This document shows positions 1 through 8,193 of a stretch of 42,634 bases of DNA, one piece after another. Numbering within the stretch: position 1 is the first letter of the stretch; each line of letters begins with the position of its first letter. The notes under the pieces were generated by a model that was not told where the DNA came from, did not search any database, and worked only from the letters and a program-made list of their open reading frames with translations. Position numbers and translations under genes: made by a program. The stretch is from contig DUUJ01000011.1 of NCBI GenBank assembly GCA_012841635.1, positions 1-42,634 on the forward strand, written 5' to 3'. The stretch comes from Clostridiales bacterium. Its GTDB lineage: Bacteria; Bacillota; Clostridia; Oscillospirales; CAG-272.

Positions 1-181
1 CTCTCTTCAACATTACTAAATTCCTTTCTCTCCTTTTTCTCCTTAATTGCTTTTTTTCGGTCTCACATCATTGACAAATGTACAATTTCACAAGCGTTTT
101 TGTTTTATTCCATGAAAATTAAAGTTTTCGACTTTTGCGGCTGAATTCACAACACGGTTAAAGGATTGGTAACAAATCGCC
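1..181. other. Non-coding edge, no gene seen
   Basis: AT-rich sequence at the window edge. Short open frames here have no ribosome binding site and no recognisable product. A TTGACA at 71-76 has no matching -10 box at the expected distance, so I do not call a promoter on it. Confidence 0.5.
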
Positions 182-210
182 TTGATAAATTAATATTTTT
201 TTGGTATAAT
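182..210 (+). promoter_or_regulatory. Sigma-A promoter of mrp
   Basis: TTGATA (182-187), 17-base spacer, TATAAT (205-210) preceded by TGG. The expected transcription start is about 40 bases upstream of the mrp start codon, leaving a short leader. Confidence 0.7.
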
Positions 211-256
211 ATGTTTTATTATTGAAAATAATAAAATCAAGATACAGGTGAAATCA

Positions 257-1189
257 ATGGCAAAAATCAAAAAAGAAGAACAGCTGCCGCAGCAGCCGCG
301 GCCGGATGAAAACTGCTCGCACGACTGCTCAACCTGCGCCGCCAACTGCCCTTCGCGTACAAGCGCTCCCCAGCCCGGCGCCAAAAAAACAACCGAAGAG
401 CTGATGCAGGCCCCTTTAAACCATCTTTCCAGCGTCAAGAAGGTAATCGCGGTGGTGTCGGGCAAGGGGGGAGTCGGCAAGTCGCTTGTCACGTCGATGC
501 TCGCAACGGCGACCCGCCGCCGGGGCTACAATACGGCCATCATGGACGCGGATATAACCGGCCCGTCTATCCCGAAGATATTCGGCCTTCCGTCCGGCAA
601 CGTTCAGGGCAACGACGACGGAATGTTCCCGCCGACTACAAAGACCGGCATCGAAGTGATGAGCGTCAATCTCCTGCTTCCCGACGAAAAAACGCCGGTA
701 ATCTGGAGAGGACCCATTATAGCCGGAACGGTGAAGCAGTTCTGGACCGACGTTATCTGGAATGACGTCGACTTTATGTTCATCGATATGCCGCCGGGAA
801 CCGGCGACGTGCCGCTGACGGTTTTCCAGTCGATCCCGGTTGACGGAGTTATTATCGTGACCAGCCCGCAGGAGCTTGTTTCGATGATAGTTTCAAAGGC
901 GGTAAAGATGGCCGAGATTATGAAAGTCCCGGTTCTGGGAATCATCGAAAACTACAGCTACGCGCTGTGTCCCAAATGCGGCGAGAAGATCGAGATCTTC
1001 GGCGTCTCCCGCGTCAACGAAGTCGCGGCGGAATTCGGACTCGAAGTGCTCGACCGCATCCCCGTCGACCCGAACCTTGCCGCCCTCTGCGACAAGGGTA
1101 TGATCGAGCTGATGAAAGACGCGCATGAGAAATATGTTTCGAATGCCACCGACGTCATCGAGGCGAAAGCGATCTCGGAAGAGGACTAA
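257..1189 (+). CDS. mrp: Mrp/NBP35 family P-loop ATPase (Fe-S cluster carrier)
   Basis: A 310-residue ATPase of the Mrp/ApbC/NBP35 group, cytosolic proteins that bind and pass on iron-sulphur clusters. Residues 68-76 form the deviant Walker A loop SGKGGVGKS, and a CPKC pair (Cys238, Cys241) matches the family's cluster-bridging CxxC. The N-terminus adds four cysteines (20, 24, 27, 31; CX3CX2CX3C), which could hold a second cluster; this N-terminal cysteine set occurs in some anaerobe Mrp proteins and resembles, but is not identical to, the eukaryotic NBP35 pattern. I chose ATG 257 over the in-frame GTG at 248 because AGGTGA lies 6 bases upstream of the ATG and overlaps that GTG. It is transcribed alone from its own promoter and faces a convergent lipoprotein gene. 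Cluster carriage is inferred from the family. Confidence 0.93.
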   Translation: MAKIKKEEQLPQQPRPDENCSHDCSTCAANCPSRTSAPQPGAKKTTEELMQAPLNHLSSVKKVIAVVSGKGGVGKSLVTSMLATATRRRGYNTAIMDADITGPSIPKIFGLPSGNVQGNDDGMFPPTTKTGIEVMSVNLLLPDEKTPVIWRGPIIAGTVKQFWTDVIWNDVDFMFIDMPPGTGDVPLTVFQSIPVDGVIIVTSPQELVSMIVSKAVKMAEIMKVPVLGIIENYSYALCPKCGEKIEIFGVSRVNEVAAEFGLEVLDRIPVDPNLAALCDKGMIELMKDAHEKYVSNATDVIEAKAISEED

Positions 1190-1233
1190 TTTCCCCTTCC
1201 GGCGCCGCTTCCAAGGCTTTATTCCGAAAATTG

Positions 1234-1294
1234 AAAAAAAGACCGCTCTATTTTCCCATCCCACAGGACAAACGGAAAAACGGAGCGGTTTTTC
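1234..1294. terminator. Bidirectional terminator between convergent genes
   Basis: ACCGCTC (1242-1248) pairs with GAGCGGT (1283-1289). The arm is flanked by a run of A on the left and TTTT on the right, so it can stop mrp transcription and the opposing lipoprotein transcript. The loop is long (about 34 bases), which weakens the call. Confidence 0.5.
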
Positions 1295-1343
1295 ATCGGC
1301 AAATCAACTGCCGCGCCGAAAAGAATCGATAAAGAGGATTAAA

Positions 1344-2849
1344 TCAAAGCTCTTCGAACGCTGCGATAAGCTTTTCAAGCTTCTTTTGGGCGGATTTTAT
1401 ATTTGAAGCGGTAAAAGATACGTAATCTTTCTTTCCGGATACGATCATACCGCGTCCGACATATCCCAGATGGCTGAAATCATCCATATAGATATACGCG
1501 GTGTCGGTCATCACCGAATCGTGTATCAGGTCGACAAGCTGTATCGAAATATCGTCTCTTGCGTATTTTGTCTTAAGCGCGATTTCGTAATACGCCGGCA
1601 TGACCGTTCTGTGTCCCTCGAACGCCAAAAGTTCAAGCACGGCGGAGACCGCGTCCAGCTTCTGTATCGTGTTGGGAACGAACTGGAGCTCGACTATATC
1701 GTGGACAAGCTCGTAATACCGGCTTTGCTCCTCTGTGAGCTTCGGCGACGGGAGTATTCCGTAATCGTCCTTCATGTCCCGCAGAAATTCCGACGAATAG
1801 AGAAAACCGGTAAGATAAACGGCCTTCCCGGCGCTGAAGTTGGCGTTGTTTTCGAAAGGATCGTTCTTGTTGAGGAAAACCCCGTGGCTTTCATAGGTGA
1901 GCTGATATACCTTTTCCATGACCAGGACATTAATCTCGTCTTCGCTGACGATGACCGGATAGCCGTTTTCGTCCTTTTCGGTAGCCTTTCCGCCGCCGGC
2001 GTAAAACAGAACGTCCATGTTGTTGCCGTAGTAGGTCAGAAGACCGAACTGATCATTGACATCGACTTTCGTATCGCCGTTAAGATCCGAGTATGCGACG
2101 GCGGCGTTTTCGATAAGCTTATCGAACGTCCAGCCTCCGTCGAGCGCAAGCTGATACATCTCCGTCGGGTCGCCGAAATAGCTTTCGTAAAGATTCTTGT
2201 TGAAGAACATGCAGCCGGCGCACCTGATGAGGTTGATGTTGTAGTCGCCGCATAAAGCGAAACGCTTGTTGTTTAATATGTTCGCGTTATTTATGTAGCT
2301 TGTCGCCCACCACGGCTCCTCGATGTTGATGTACGGCGCGTCGATCATGTTGTAGAACAGCCCTTCGCTCACGTGATTCATCATGTTCCACTGAATGCCG
2401 CTGAAAAGGTCGTATTCATCCGAGCCGGACATTATCAGCTTCCTGACGGCGGTTCCGTTATCGCCGGCGCCGGTTTTCGAATTAAAAAGATTCAGATTTA
2501 AATTGAGCTGTTTTTCAACGGCAATATTTCTTTTGTAAATCGCGTCGTCGACGATGTCGCCCTCCTGATCTCCCGCCATGTCGTAATATGTTTCCGAGGC
2601 GCTGCCGGAAACCGTCGAATACCAGAAGTTGATTGTCTCCCCGCCGAAATCAAGACCGGCCGGGATGTTTTCATCGACGGCTTCGGTCGTGGTCACCTCC
2701 GCCGTTTCATCGCCGGCGGTGTCGGAAGCGGTGTTTTCGGCAGGCTTGTCATCCGTCCCCGCATCGCCGCAGGCAGCCAGAGCCGCGGAGAGCAGCATTA
2801 ATAAGGTGAATATCAGCGCCGCCGTCCTGATAAAAAATCCTTTTTCCAT
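1344..2849 (-). CDS. Extracellular solute-binding lipoprotein (family 1-like)
   Basis: A 501-residue lipoprotein with signal peptide and lipobox LAAC (Cys27), followed by a Thr/Glu/Asp-rich linker to about residue 62. The body resembles ABC-type extracellular solute-binding proteins of family 1 and is a distant paralogue of the three lipoproteins at 6545-11184: it shares the LDFGG start of the folded part, an EPWW motif near 178-181, and a 12-residue EF-hand/dockerin-like loop at 255-266 (Asp at 255, 259, 263, 266 and Asn257) that probably binds calcium. AGGGGG lies 5 bases before the ATG. No permease or ATPase gene is adjacent, so the cognate transporter is unknown. Sugar or oligosaccharide binding is inferred from the family only. 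It stands alone between two terminators. Confidence 0.8.
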   Translation of the reverse strand: MEKGFFIRTAALIFTLLMLLSAALAACGDAGTDDKPAENTASDTAGDETAEVTTTEAVDENIPAGLDFGGETINFWYSTVSGSASETYYDMAGDQEGDIVDDAIYKRNIAVEKQLNLNLNLFNSKTGAGDNGTAVRKLIMSGSDEYDLFSGIQWNMMNHVSEGLFYNMIDAPYINIEEPWWATSYINNANILNNKRFALCGDYNINLIRCAGCMFFNKNLYESYFGDPTEMYQLALDGGWTFDKLIENAAVAYSDLNGDTKVDVNDQFGLLTYYGNNMDVLFYAGGGKATEKDENGYPVIVSEDEINVLVMEKVYQLTYESHGVFLNKNDPFENNANFSAGKAVYLTGFLYSSEFLRDMKDDYGILPSPKLTEEQSRYYELVHDIVELQFVPNTIQKLDAVSAVLELLAFEGHRTVMPAYYEIALKTKYARDDISIQLVDLIHDSVMTDTAYIYMDDFSHLGYVGRGMIVSGKKDYVSFTASNIKSAQKKLEKLIAAFEEL

Positions 2850-2995
2850 CTGAACCCCCTTTTTCGTTTTGATGTGAATTTGACAGGTATTTTAAACAAA
2901 CCGCATGACAAGTGTATCACAGTTTGCCGAAAGAATCATGTCGGAAATGTGAATTTTATAACGCCGCGGAAATTTCAGCCGCAGGACTGCGAATC

Positions 2996-3025
2996 AAAAA
3001 AACGCCCCCGAAGCGGGGCGTTTTT
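2996..3025 (-). terminator. Intrinsic terminator of the metA-MBOAT operon
   Basis: A GC-rich stem (ACGCCCC against GGGGCGT) with A-run and T-run on either side. It lies directly downstream of the reverse-strand MBOAT gene. The A/T runs on both sides mean it could act in both directions. Confidence 0.85.
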
Positions 3026-3031
3026 GAGTGT

Positions 3032-4453
3032 TCAGAATCTGAAATAGAGGAAGGGGTTGAAGCTGGAGTCGACCAGATACCCGGTGCAGAGAATGAGCAG
3101 CAGCGCGCAGGCGCCGGCGGTAACGTATCTCCACCATTTTTGTTTTTCATAAAGCCGGTAGAACAGCTTTTTTGGTCCTGGAGTCGACGCAATGCCCAAT
3201 ATGACGATGAACGGCAGGTTGCGGACAAGGTCGTACAGCGCGCTTTGCGAGATAAGTCCCCCTCCCGCGCCTCCGAACATTGCTTTAAGGTAAACGATAC
3301 CGGCGCTCATGTCTTCGGAGACAAACAGCAGCCAGCCTATCACGACGACAAAGAGGGTGTAGACATGGCAGAGCCAGGCCGGCCACTTCTCCATCACTTT
3401 TGCGAGGAACACCTTTTCAATCACAAGTACAATGAAGTAGAAGAGTCCCCAGAGAATGTAGTTCCAGGAGGCGCCGTGCCAGAAGCCGGTCAGAAACCAC
3501 ACGATAAACAGGTTTCTGTAAGTGTTGAATTCCCCTTTGCGGCTGCCGCCGAGCGGGAAATAAACGTACTCGCGGAACCAGGTCGAAAGGGACATATGCC
3601 AGCGTCGCCAGAAATCGGTGATCGATTTCGCAATATAAGGATAGTTGAAGTTTTCAAGGAAGGTAAATCCGAACATCTTTCCGAGGCCGATAGCCATATC
3701 CGAATATCCGGAAAAGTCGAAATATATCTGGAAAGTGTAGAAGATTATTCCGAGCCAGGCGCCTAAAACCGTCTGTTCCGACGCGGGAGTTGCCCGCAGC
3801 GCTTCCCAGAGCTGTCCGGAGGTGTTGGCGAAGAGGATTTTCTTTCCGGGACCCGCCATAAAGGTTCGGACGCCGGAGGCAAACAGCGCTGTGTTCTCGT
3901 TCCTTTCGCGGAGCATGTCGTCGACGTCCTGGTAACGGACGATGGGACCGGCGATCAGCTGCGGGAAGAGGGTGACATATGTTCCGAAAGAGACAAAGTT
4001 TGTCTGAACCTTCGCGTTGTCCATGTAAAGGTCGAGGGTGTAGCTCATCGACTGGAAGGTGTAAAAGCTGATGCCGATCGGCAATGTCACTTCTATCATC
4101 GGAAGCGAAGCCAGAGCCGGGATCAGCCGGAGGTTCTCGACAAAGAAGTTGTAATATTTGAAGAAAGCCAAAATTCCGAGGGATATGACGACGGATACAA
4201 TCATCCATTTCTTCGCCCCCGCCCGGTCGCCTTTTTTCATACATACATCGAGCAGCCAGCCGCAGAAGTAGTTCACCGCGATGGTGAATACCATCAGGAA
4301 GACGTATATCGGCTCTCCCCAGCCGTAAAAAACAAGGGAAACGGCGAAAAGTACGAAGTTGCGCCATTTCAGATACTTGTGCGGAACGGCGTAATATAAA
4401 ATCAGGGTTACCGGAAGATAGAGAAAGAGGAACTCAAGACTTGAGAATACCAT
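3032..4453 (-). CDS. MBOAT family membrane-bound O-acyltransferase (AlgI/DltB-like)
   Basis: A polytopic membrane protein of 473 residues. It carries the MBOAT signature: FWRRWHMSLSTW at 281-292 and GFWHGASW at 323-330, with the presumed catalytic His326 in a membrane setting. Members of this family move acyl groups, usually acetyl or D-alanyl, across the membrane onto cell-surface polysaccharides or teichoic acids. The start is supported by a GGAG site 7 bases upstream. It lies 31 bases downstream of metA on the same strand and ends at a strong terminator, so the two are probably co-transcribed. The usual partner of AlgI-type proteins, an AlgJ/AlgX-like (DHHW) periplasmic or extracytoplasmic acyltransferase, is absent here. 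The substrate is unknown. Confidence 0.92.
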   Translation of the reverse strand: MVFSSLEFLFLYLPVTLILYYAVPHKYLKWRNFVLFAVSLVFYGWGEPIYVFLMVFTIAVNYFCGWLLDVCMKKGDRAGAKKWMIVSVVISLGILAFFKYYNFFVENLRLIPALASLPMIEVTLPIGISFYTFQSMSYTLDLYMDNAKVQTNFVSFGTYVTLFPQLIAGPIVRYQDVDDMLRERNENTALFASGVRTFMAGPGKKILFANTSGQLWEALRATPASEQTVLGAWLGIIFYTFQIYFDFSGYSDMAIGLGKMFGFTFLENFNYPYIAKSITDFWRRWHMSLSTWFREYVYFPLGGSRKGEFNTYRNLFIVWFLTGFWHGASWNYILWGLFYFIVLVIEKVFLAKVMEKWPAWLCHVYTLFVVVIGWLLFVSEDMSAGIVYLKAMFGGAGGGLISQSALYDLVRNLPFIVILGIASTPGPKKLFYRLYEKQKWWRYVTAGACALLLILCTGYLVDSSFNPFLYFRF

Positions 4454-4484
4454 AAATTGCTCCGTGTTCTTTGACGTCGGAAAA

Positions 4485-5399
4485 TCAGATCTTGTTTATG
4501 TCGTATGGAGTCAGCTGATATACGAAATGGTTCAGCCAGTTGGAGTAAAGCAGGTGGGCGTGCGAGCGCCAGATGTTGCGCGGGGAGGCGGCGGTGTCGC
4601 CGCCGGGGAAGTAGTTGTAAGGCAGGTCGATGTCAAGCCCCTTGTCTCGGTCGCGGAAGTATTCGCGGGCGAGGGTGTCCGAGTCGTATTCGCTGTGGCC
4701 GGTGACAAAGAAGCGGCGTTTTTCGTCGTCCGCTATAATATAAGGTCCGGCGGTGGATGACGAAGCCACGATCTTCAGCGCGTCGACTTTTTCGATGTCC
4801 TCCCGCAGCACTTCGGTGTGCCTTGAATGAGGGGCGTAGAATTTTTCGTCAAAGCCGCGGACGAGCGGATGGCGCGGAAGCTCGACCTTGTGGGAAAAGA
4901 CGCCGAACACCTTTGACGCCATCTGTACTTTCGGCACTCCGTAATGGTAGTACATCGCCGCCTGAGCCGCCCAGCAGATATAGAAGACCGAGAAGACATT
5001 CGTCTCCGACCAGTGCATTATCTCGCAGAGTTCCGGCCAGTAGTCGACGTCTTCGTAAGGCATCTCTTCGACCGGCGCGCCGGTAATGATAAGTCCGTCG
5101 AACTTTTCCTCCCGTACGTCGTAGAAATTCTTGTAAAATGTCGCCATATGCTCGGGACTGGTGTTCCGTGATTTGTGGGATGCGGTTCCTAAGAGAGTCA
5201 GCTCAAGCTGCAATGATGTGTTTGAGAGCAGCCTTATAAGCTGCGTTTCGGTGGCTATTTTAGTCGGCATGAGGTTGAGGATCGCGATGCGCAGCGGACG
5301 GATGTCCTGATGCAGCGCGCGGTATTCGTCCATGACGAATATGTTTTCTTCTTCCAGTGTTTGTCTTGCCGGCAGCCCGGAGGGGATTTTTATCGGCAT
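4485..5399 (-). CDS. metA: Homoserine O-acetyltransferase, MetA type
   Basis: The protein has 304 residues and begins MPIKIP, the standard MetA start; a longer frame begins 12 codons upstream but AGGA sits 9 bases before this ATG. It activates homoserine in methionine synthesis. Catalytic positions are in place: Lys47, nucleophile Cys142 (in ICWAAQ), His235 and Glu237 (in GHSEYD). Residue 111 is Glu (GAPVEE). Published work on MetA proteins links Glu at this position to acetyl-CoA use and Gly to succinyl-CoA use, so acetyl transfer is predicted despite the common name homoserine succinyltransferase. It has its own promoter, and the leader of about 45 nt is too short for a SAM riboswitch or T-box. 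The MBOAT gene follows on the same transcript. Confidence 0.96.
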   Translation of the reverse strand: MPIKIPSGLPARQTLEEENIFVMDEYRALHQDIRPLRIAILNLMPTKIATETQLIRLLSNTSLQLELTLLGTASHKSRNTSPEHMATFYKNFYDVREEKFDGLIITGAPVEEMPYEDVDYWPELCEIMHWSETNVFSVFYICWAAQAAMYYHYGVPKVQMASKVFGVFSHKVELPRHPLVRGFDEKFYAPHSRHTEVLREDIEKVDALKIVASSSTAGPYIIADDEKRRFFVTGHSEYDSDTLAREYFRDRDKGLDIDLPYNYFPGGDTAASPRNIWRSHAHLLYSNWLNHFVYQLTPYDINKI

Positions 5400-5450
5400 C
5401 TTTTGTTTTCCTTTATTATATATGAATTGTTTCAATGGCGATTTCTATAT

Positions 5451-5479
5451 ATTATACCATTTATCCCGCGTGATTGCAA
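5451..5479 (-). promoter_or_regulatory. Sigma-A promoter of metA
   Basis: Reading on the reverse strand: TTGCAA, 17-base spacer ending in TGG, TATAAT. It diverges from the esterase promoter about 40 bases away. Confidence 0.7.
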
Positions 5480-5516
5480 TACCGAACAGAAATTTTGAAA
5501 ATTTGCGCCGGGTTTG

Positions 5517-5545
5517 TTTACAACGGCGCCGTCGTGTGGTATAAT
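5517..5545 (+). promoter_or_regulatory. Sigma-A promoter of the esterase gene
   Basis: TTTACA (5517-5522), 17-base spacer ending TGTGG, TATAAT (5540-5545). The start codon follows about 50 bases later. Confidence 0.7.
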
Positions 5546-5596
5546 TATGAAGGCTAAGCCTATATATAAATGAAAGTTATTTTCACGGAGGAGAAA

Positions 5597-6385
5597 ATGG
5601 ATATAAAATTATGGGACAGCGGCACCCCGCTTTTTGACGAAAAGAAGGGTCAGCCGGAGCCGACGCTTACCCCTTATCTGCTGCCGGATTACGGCAAAAA
5701 GACCGGATGCGTCATTGTCCTGCCCGGCGGCGGATACGCTGTGCGCGCCGATCACGAAGGCATGCCGATATCAAAAATGTATAACGAAGCCGGCATCAAC
5801 AGCTTTGTCTTAAACTATCGCGTCAGTCCCTACCGCTATCCGGCGCCGCTGTATGACGTTCAGCGGGCGGTAAGGCTTGTCCGCGCCCGCGCCGATGAGT
5901 TCAATATCGACCCCGAAAAGATCGCCGTCCTCGGCTTTTCCGCCGGCGGACATCTTGCGGCGATGGCGGTTACGCAATACGACAAAGGTCTTGACGAAGG
6001 CGACGATATCGACAAAGTTTCCTGCCGCCCGAACGCCGGTATCCTTTGCTACGCCGTGATAAGCCTCGGCGAATACACTCATCAGGGCAGCCGGGACAAT
6101 CTTCTGGGCAATCCCGCCGACCCGGCGCTTGTAAAGAAGCTCTCCGGAGAAGAAGCCGTCCGGGACGACAACCCGCCGTTATTTATGTGGCATACGGCGG
6201 AAGACGCCGCGGTCCCGGTCGAAAACTCGCTCAACATGGCTTTGGCGCTCAGAAAGAAACAGATCCCCTTTGAGCTGCATATCTTCCCATACGGCCACCA
6301 CGGCCTCGGCCTCGCCCCGCAGCATCCGGAAGTCGCCCGGTGGGCGGAACTTTCGGTCAGGTGGCTGAAAGCGATGGGATATTAA
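5597..6385 (+). CDS. Alpha/beta hydrolase, acetyl-esterase-like (BD-FAE/Aes type)
   Basis: A 262-residue alpha/beta hydrolase without a signal peptide, so probably cytosolic. The oxyanion-hole motif PGGGY is at 43-47, the nucleophile elbow GFSAGG at 113-118 (Ser115), a likely acid Asp203 in HTAED, and the catalytic histidine in GHHG (His234 or 235). This pattern is typical of enzymes annotated as acetylxylan or acetyl esterases that remove acetyl groups from oligosaccharides. An ATG 27 bases upstream also exists, but GGAGGAG lies 3-9 bases before ATG 5597 and favours the shorter form. It sits just before an array of solute-binding lipoproteins, which fits intracellular trimming of imported glycans, though that link is inference. 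Confidence 0.85.
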   Translation: MDIKLWDSGTPLFDEKKGQPEPTLTPYLLPDYGKKTGCVIVLPGGGYAVRADHEGMPISKMYNEAGINSFVLNYRVSPYRYPAPLYDVQRAVRLVRARADEFNIDPEKIAVLGFSAGGHLAAMAVTQYDKGLDEGDDIDKVSCRPNAGILCYAVISLGEYTHQGSRDNLLGNPADPALVKKLSGEEAVRDDNPPLFMWHTAEDAAVPVENSLNMALALRKKQIPFELHIFPYGHHGLGLAPQHPEVARWAELSVRWLKAMGY

Positions 6386-6464
6386 GAAATAAGATAACTG
6401 ATGGAATTTATCCCCCCATCCGCTTAAGTCATAATATGAATGGAAGACAATAGATATAACAGCC

Positions 6465-6493
6465 TTGACAACTTTCCCGGAATCATATATAAT
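6465..6493 (+). promoter_or_regulatory. Consensus sigma-A promoter of lipoprotein 1
   Basis: TTGACA (6465-6470), exactly 17 bases, TATAAT (6488-6493). A perfect match to the consensus. Confidence 0.85.
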
Positions 6494-6544
6494 GTTATCG
6501 TAAGTTAACGGCTGCATTTAATTTGCCATCATACAGGGGGTATT

Positions 6545-8002
6545 ATGAAAAAAACAAAAATCTCTCCGAAAATATTATCGGCGCTGCTTGCCGCGCTGCT
6601 GCTTTCTTCCTTCGTAATCTCCTGCGGCGCCGAAAAACCGGCGGCAGATACAACCGCCTCGCTTCAGGAAACCACCGCCGCCGAAACCGAAGCGGAATCC
6701 ACCGAAGTCCCCGACAACCTGCCCGCCGACCTTGATTTCGGCGGAAAGAGCTTCAGGATGGTGTTTCAGGCGGAAGAATATCGCGTACAGAGCATAGTGG
6801 AAGAAGAAACCGGCGACGTTGTAAACGACGCGGTTTACGAAGCCAACCGGCGGGTCGAGGAGCGCTTCAACGTTTCGCTTGAAGCTTTGGTTTTGGGAGA
6901 CAGCTACTTAAGCTCGATCAAAAAGTCGATCCAGGCGGGGGATAACTCCTGCGAAGCGGTGTCCGGCCATGACCTCGAGCTTGCCAACGCAACGCTTGAA
7001 AATTTCTATATCGATGTAAATACCCTGCCGTATCTCGATTACGATAAGCCGTGGTGGCCGAAGTATTCGGTAGACTCTCTGACCGTCGGAAATCATATGG
7101 TACTGATATCCAACTTTATGACATATGAGAATCTTCATGCGACGAGGATTTTCTACATCAACAAACCGCTTGCGGATTCCTGGGGTCTCGAAATGCCTTA
7201 CGACAAGGTGCGCAGCGGCGTCTGGACGCTTGACGAGCTTATTTCCATGTCAAAAGACATCTACTCGGATGTCAACGGCAACGGCGAGCGCGACGCATAT
7301 GACTTATACGGCTGGGTCTGCACCGACCCGTATGCGATGCTCGAGTCCTTCGGGATCACTCCGATAAAAGAGGATGCCGACGGGGTGCTCTATATCGACA
7401 TCAACAACGAGAAGACGGTAACTCTTATGGATAAGATTACCCGGCTGCTCAAAGAAACTCCCGGCGGAACCTATTTATCCGGCGAGCGGAATTCAAGCAA
7501 GCTTTTCACCGAAGGGCTTTCGGTATTCCATTACGCCCGCCTCGGCGTCTGCACTACCTATCTGCGCGATTCCGAGATCGAATACGGCATGGTTCCGATC
7601 CCGAAATACGACGAGTTTCAGGAAGACTATATCTCCGGCTCGACCGACCGCCCCGTCGCGGTTCCGATCTCAATCGACGATCCGGAATTCGTCGGCTGCA
7701 TGATAGAGGCTATGACCGCCGAAGGGTGGCGGCTGGTGCGCCCCGCCTTCTTTGAAATCGCGCTGAAGAACAAATACAGCTACGACGCCGATTCCGCCGA
7801 AATGCTGGATATCGTAGGCAGAACCATCATACTTGACTTCTCGTACATCTATTCCGATTACAGCGGGTTTGCCTGGACTCTGATGGATATGGTAAGACCC
7901 GACTTTAAGGGTGATTTCGCCTCATACTACGCCAAAAACGAAAAGAAGGCGCAGAAGCGCGTCGATAAGCTAAATAAATTCTTCGCGGAACTGGGCGGCT
8001 GA
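6545..8002 (+). CDS. Extracellular solute-binding lipoprotein, paralogue 1 of 3
   Basis: A 485-residue lipoprotein: signal peptide, lipobox VISC (Cys27), a Thr/Glu-rich linker to about residue 56, then a solute-binding-protein-like body beginning near DNLPADLDFGG. An EF-hand/dockerin-like loop lies at 242-253 (Asp242, Asn244, Asn246, Gly247, Asp250, Asp253), and a KPWWP motif is at 168-172. It is clearly homologous along its length to the next two genes. GGGGG lies just upstream of the ATG. It has its own consensus promoter and a terminator after it. No ABC permease or ATPase is nearby. Ligand unknown; carbohydrate is the family-based guess. Confidence 0.82.
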   Translation: MKKTKISPKILSALLAALLLSSFVISCGAEKPAADTTASLQETTAAETEAESTEVPDNLPADLDFGGKSFRMVFQAEEYRVQSIVEEETGDVVNDAVYEANRRVEERFNVSLEALVLGDSYLSSIKKSIQAGDNSCEAVSGHDLELANATLENFYIDVNTLPYLDYDKPWWPKYSVDSLTVGNHMVLISNFMTYENLHATRIFYINKPLADSWGLEMPYDKVRSGVWTLDELISMSKDIYSDVNGNGERDAYDLYGWVCTDPYAMLESFGITPIKEDADGVLYIDINNEKTVTLMDKITRLLKETPGGTYLSGERNSSKLFTEGLSVFHYARLGVCTTYLRDSEIEYGMVPIPKYDEFQEDYISGSTDRPVAVPISIDDPEFVGCMIEAMTAEGWRLVRPAFFEIALKNKYSYDADSAEMLDIVGRTIILDFSYIYSDYSGFAWTLMDMVRPDFKGDFASYYAKNEKKAQKRVDKLNKFFAELGG

Positions 8003-8050
8003 CGCCGTTATACCGGCATATAAGCGACAAACTTTAATTTCCTAAATACT

Positions 8051-8085
8051 AACGCGGGGGCGAAAAACGCCTCCGCGCGTTTTTT
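8051..8085 (+). terminator. Intrinsic terminator after lipoprotein 1
   Basis: A stem of ACGCGGGGGCG against CGCCTCCGCGCGT, with small irregularities, followed by TTTTTT. Confidence 0.8.
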
Positions 8086-8105
8086 GAAATTATTTATTTA
8101 TAATA

Positions 8106-8134
8106 TTGACATATGGAAACCGCCGTGATATAAT
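8106..8134 (+). promoter_or_regulatory. Consensus sigma-A promoter of lipoproteins 2 and 3
   Basis: TTGACA (8106-8111), 17 bases ending in TGA, TATAAT (8129-8134). It starts about 20 bases after the preceding terminator. Confidence 0.85.
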
Positions 8135-8193
8135 ACGGCTGTCTTGGTATTTTGACAAAGAACCGTGAAGTAAAACCATACGGAGGGGATATT

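Noticed and set aside
71..99. Promoter from TTGACA at 71-76
   Set aside because: No -10 box at 16-18 bases; the promoter at 182-210 explains mrp.
1470..2255. 261-codon forward frame over the first lipoprotein
   Set aside because: Antisense shadow of a coherent lipoprotein with signal peptide and start site.
2912..3766. 284-codon forward frame over the MBOAT gene
   Set aside because: Antisense to a clear membrane acyltransferase; it runs through the terminator and has no protein-like features.
5400..5450. SAM riboswitch or T-box in the metA leader
   Set aside because: The leader is only about 45 nt and shows none of the conserved elements.
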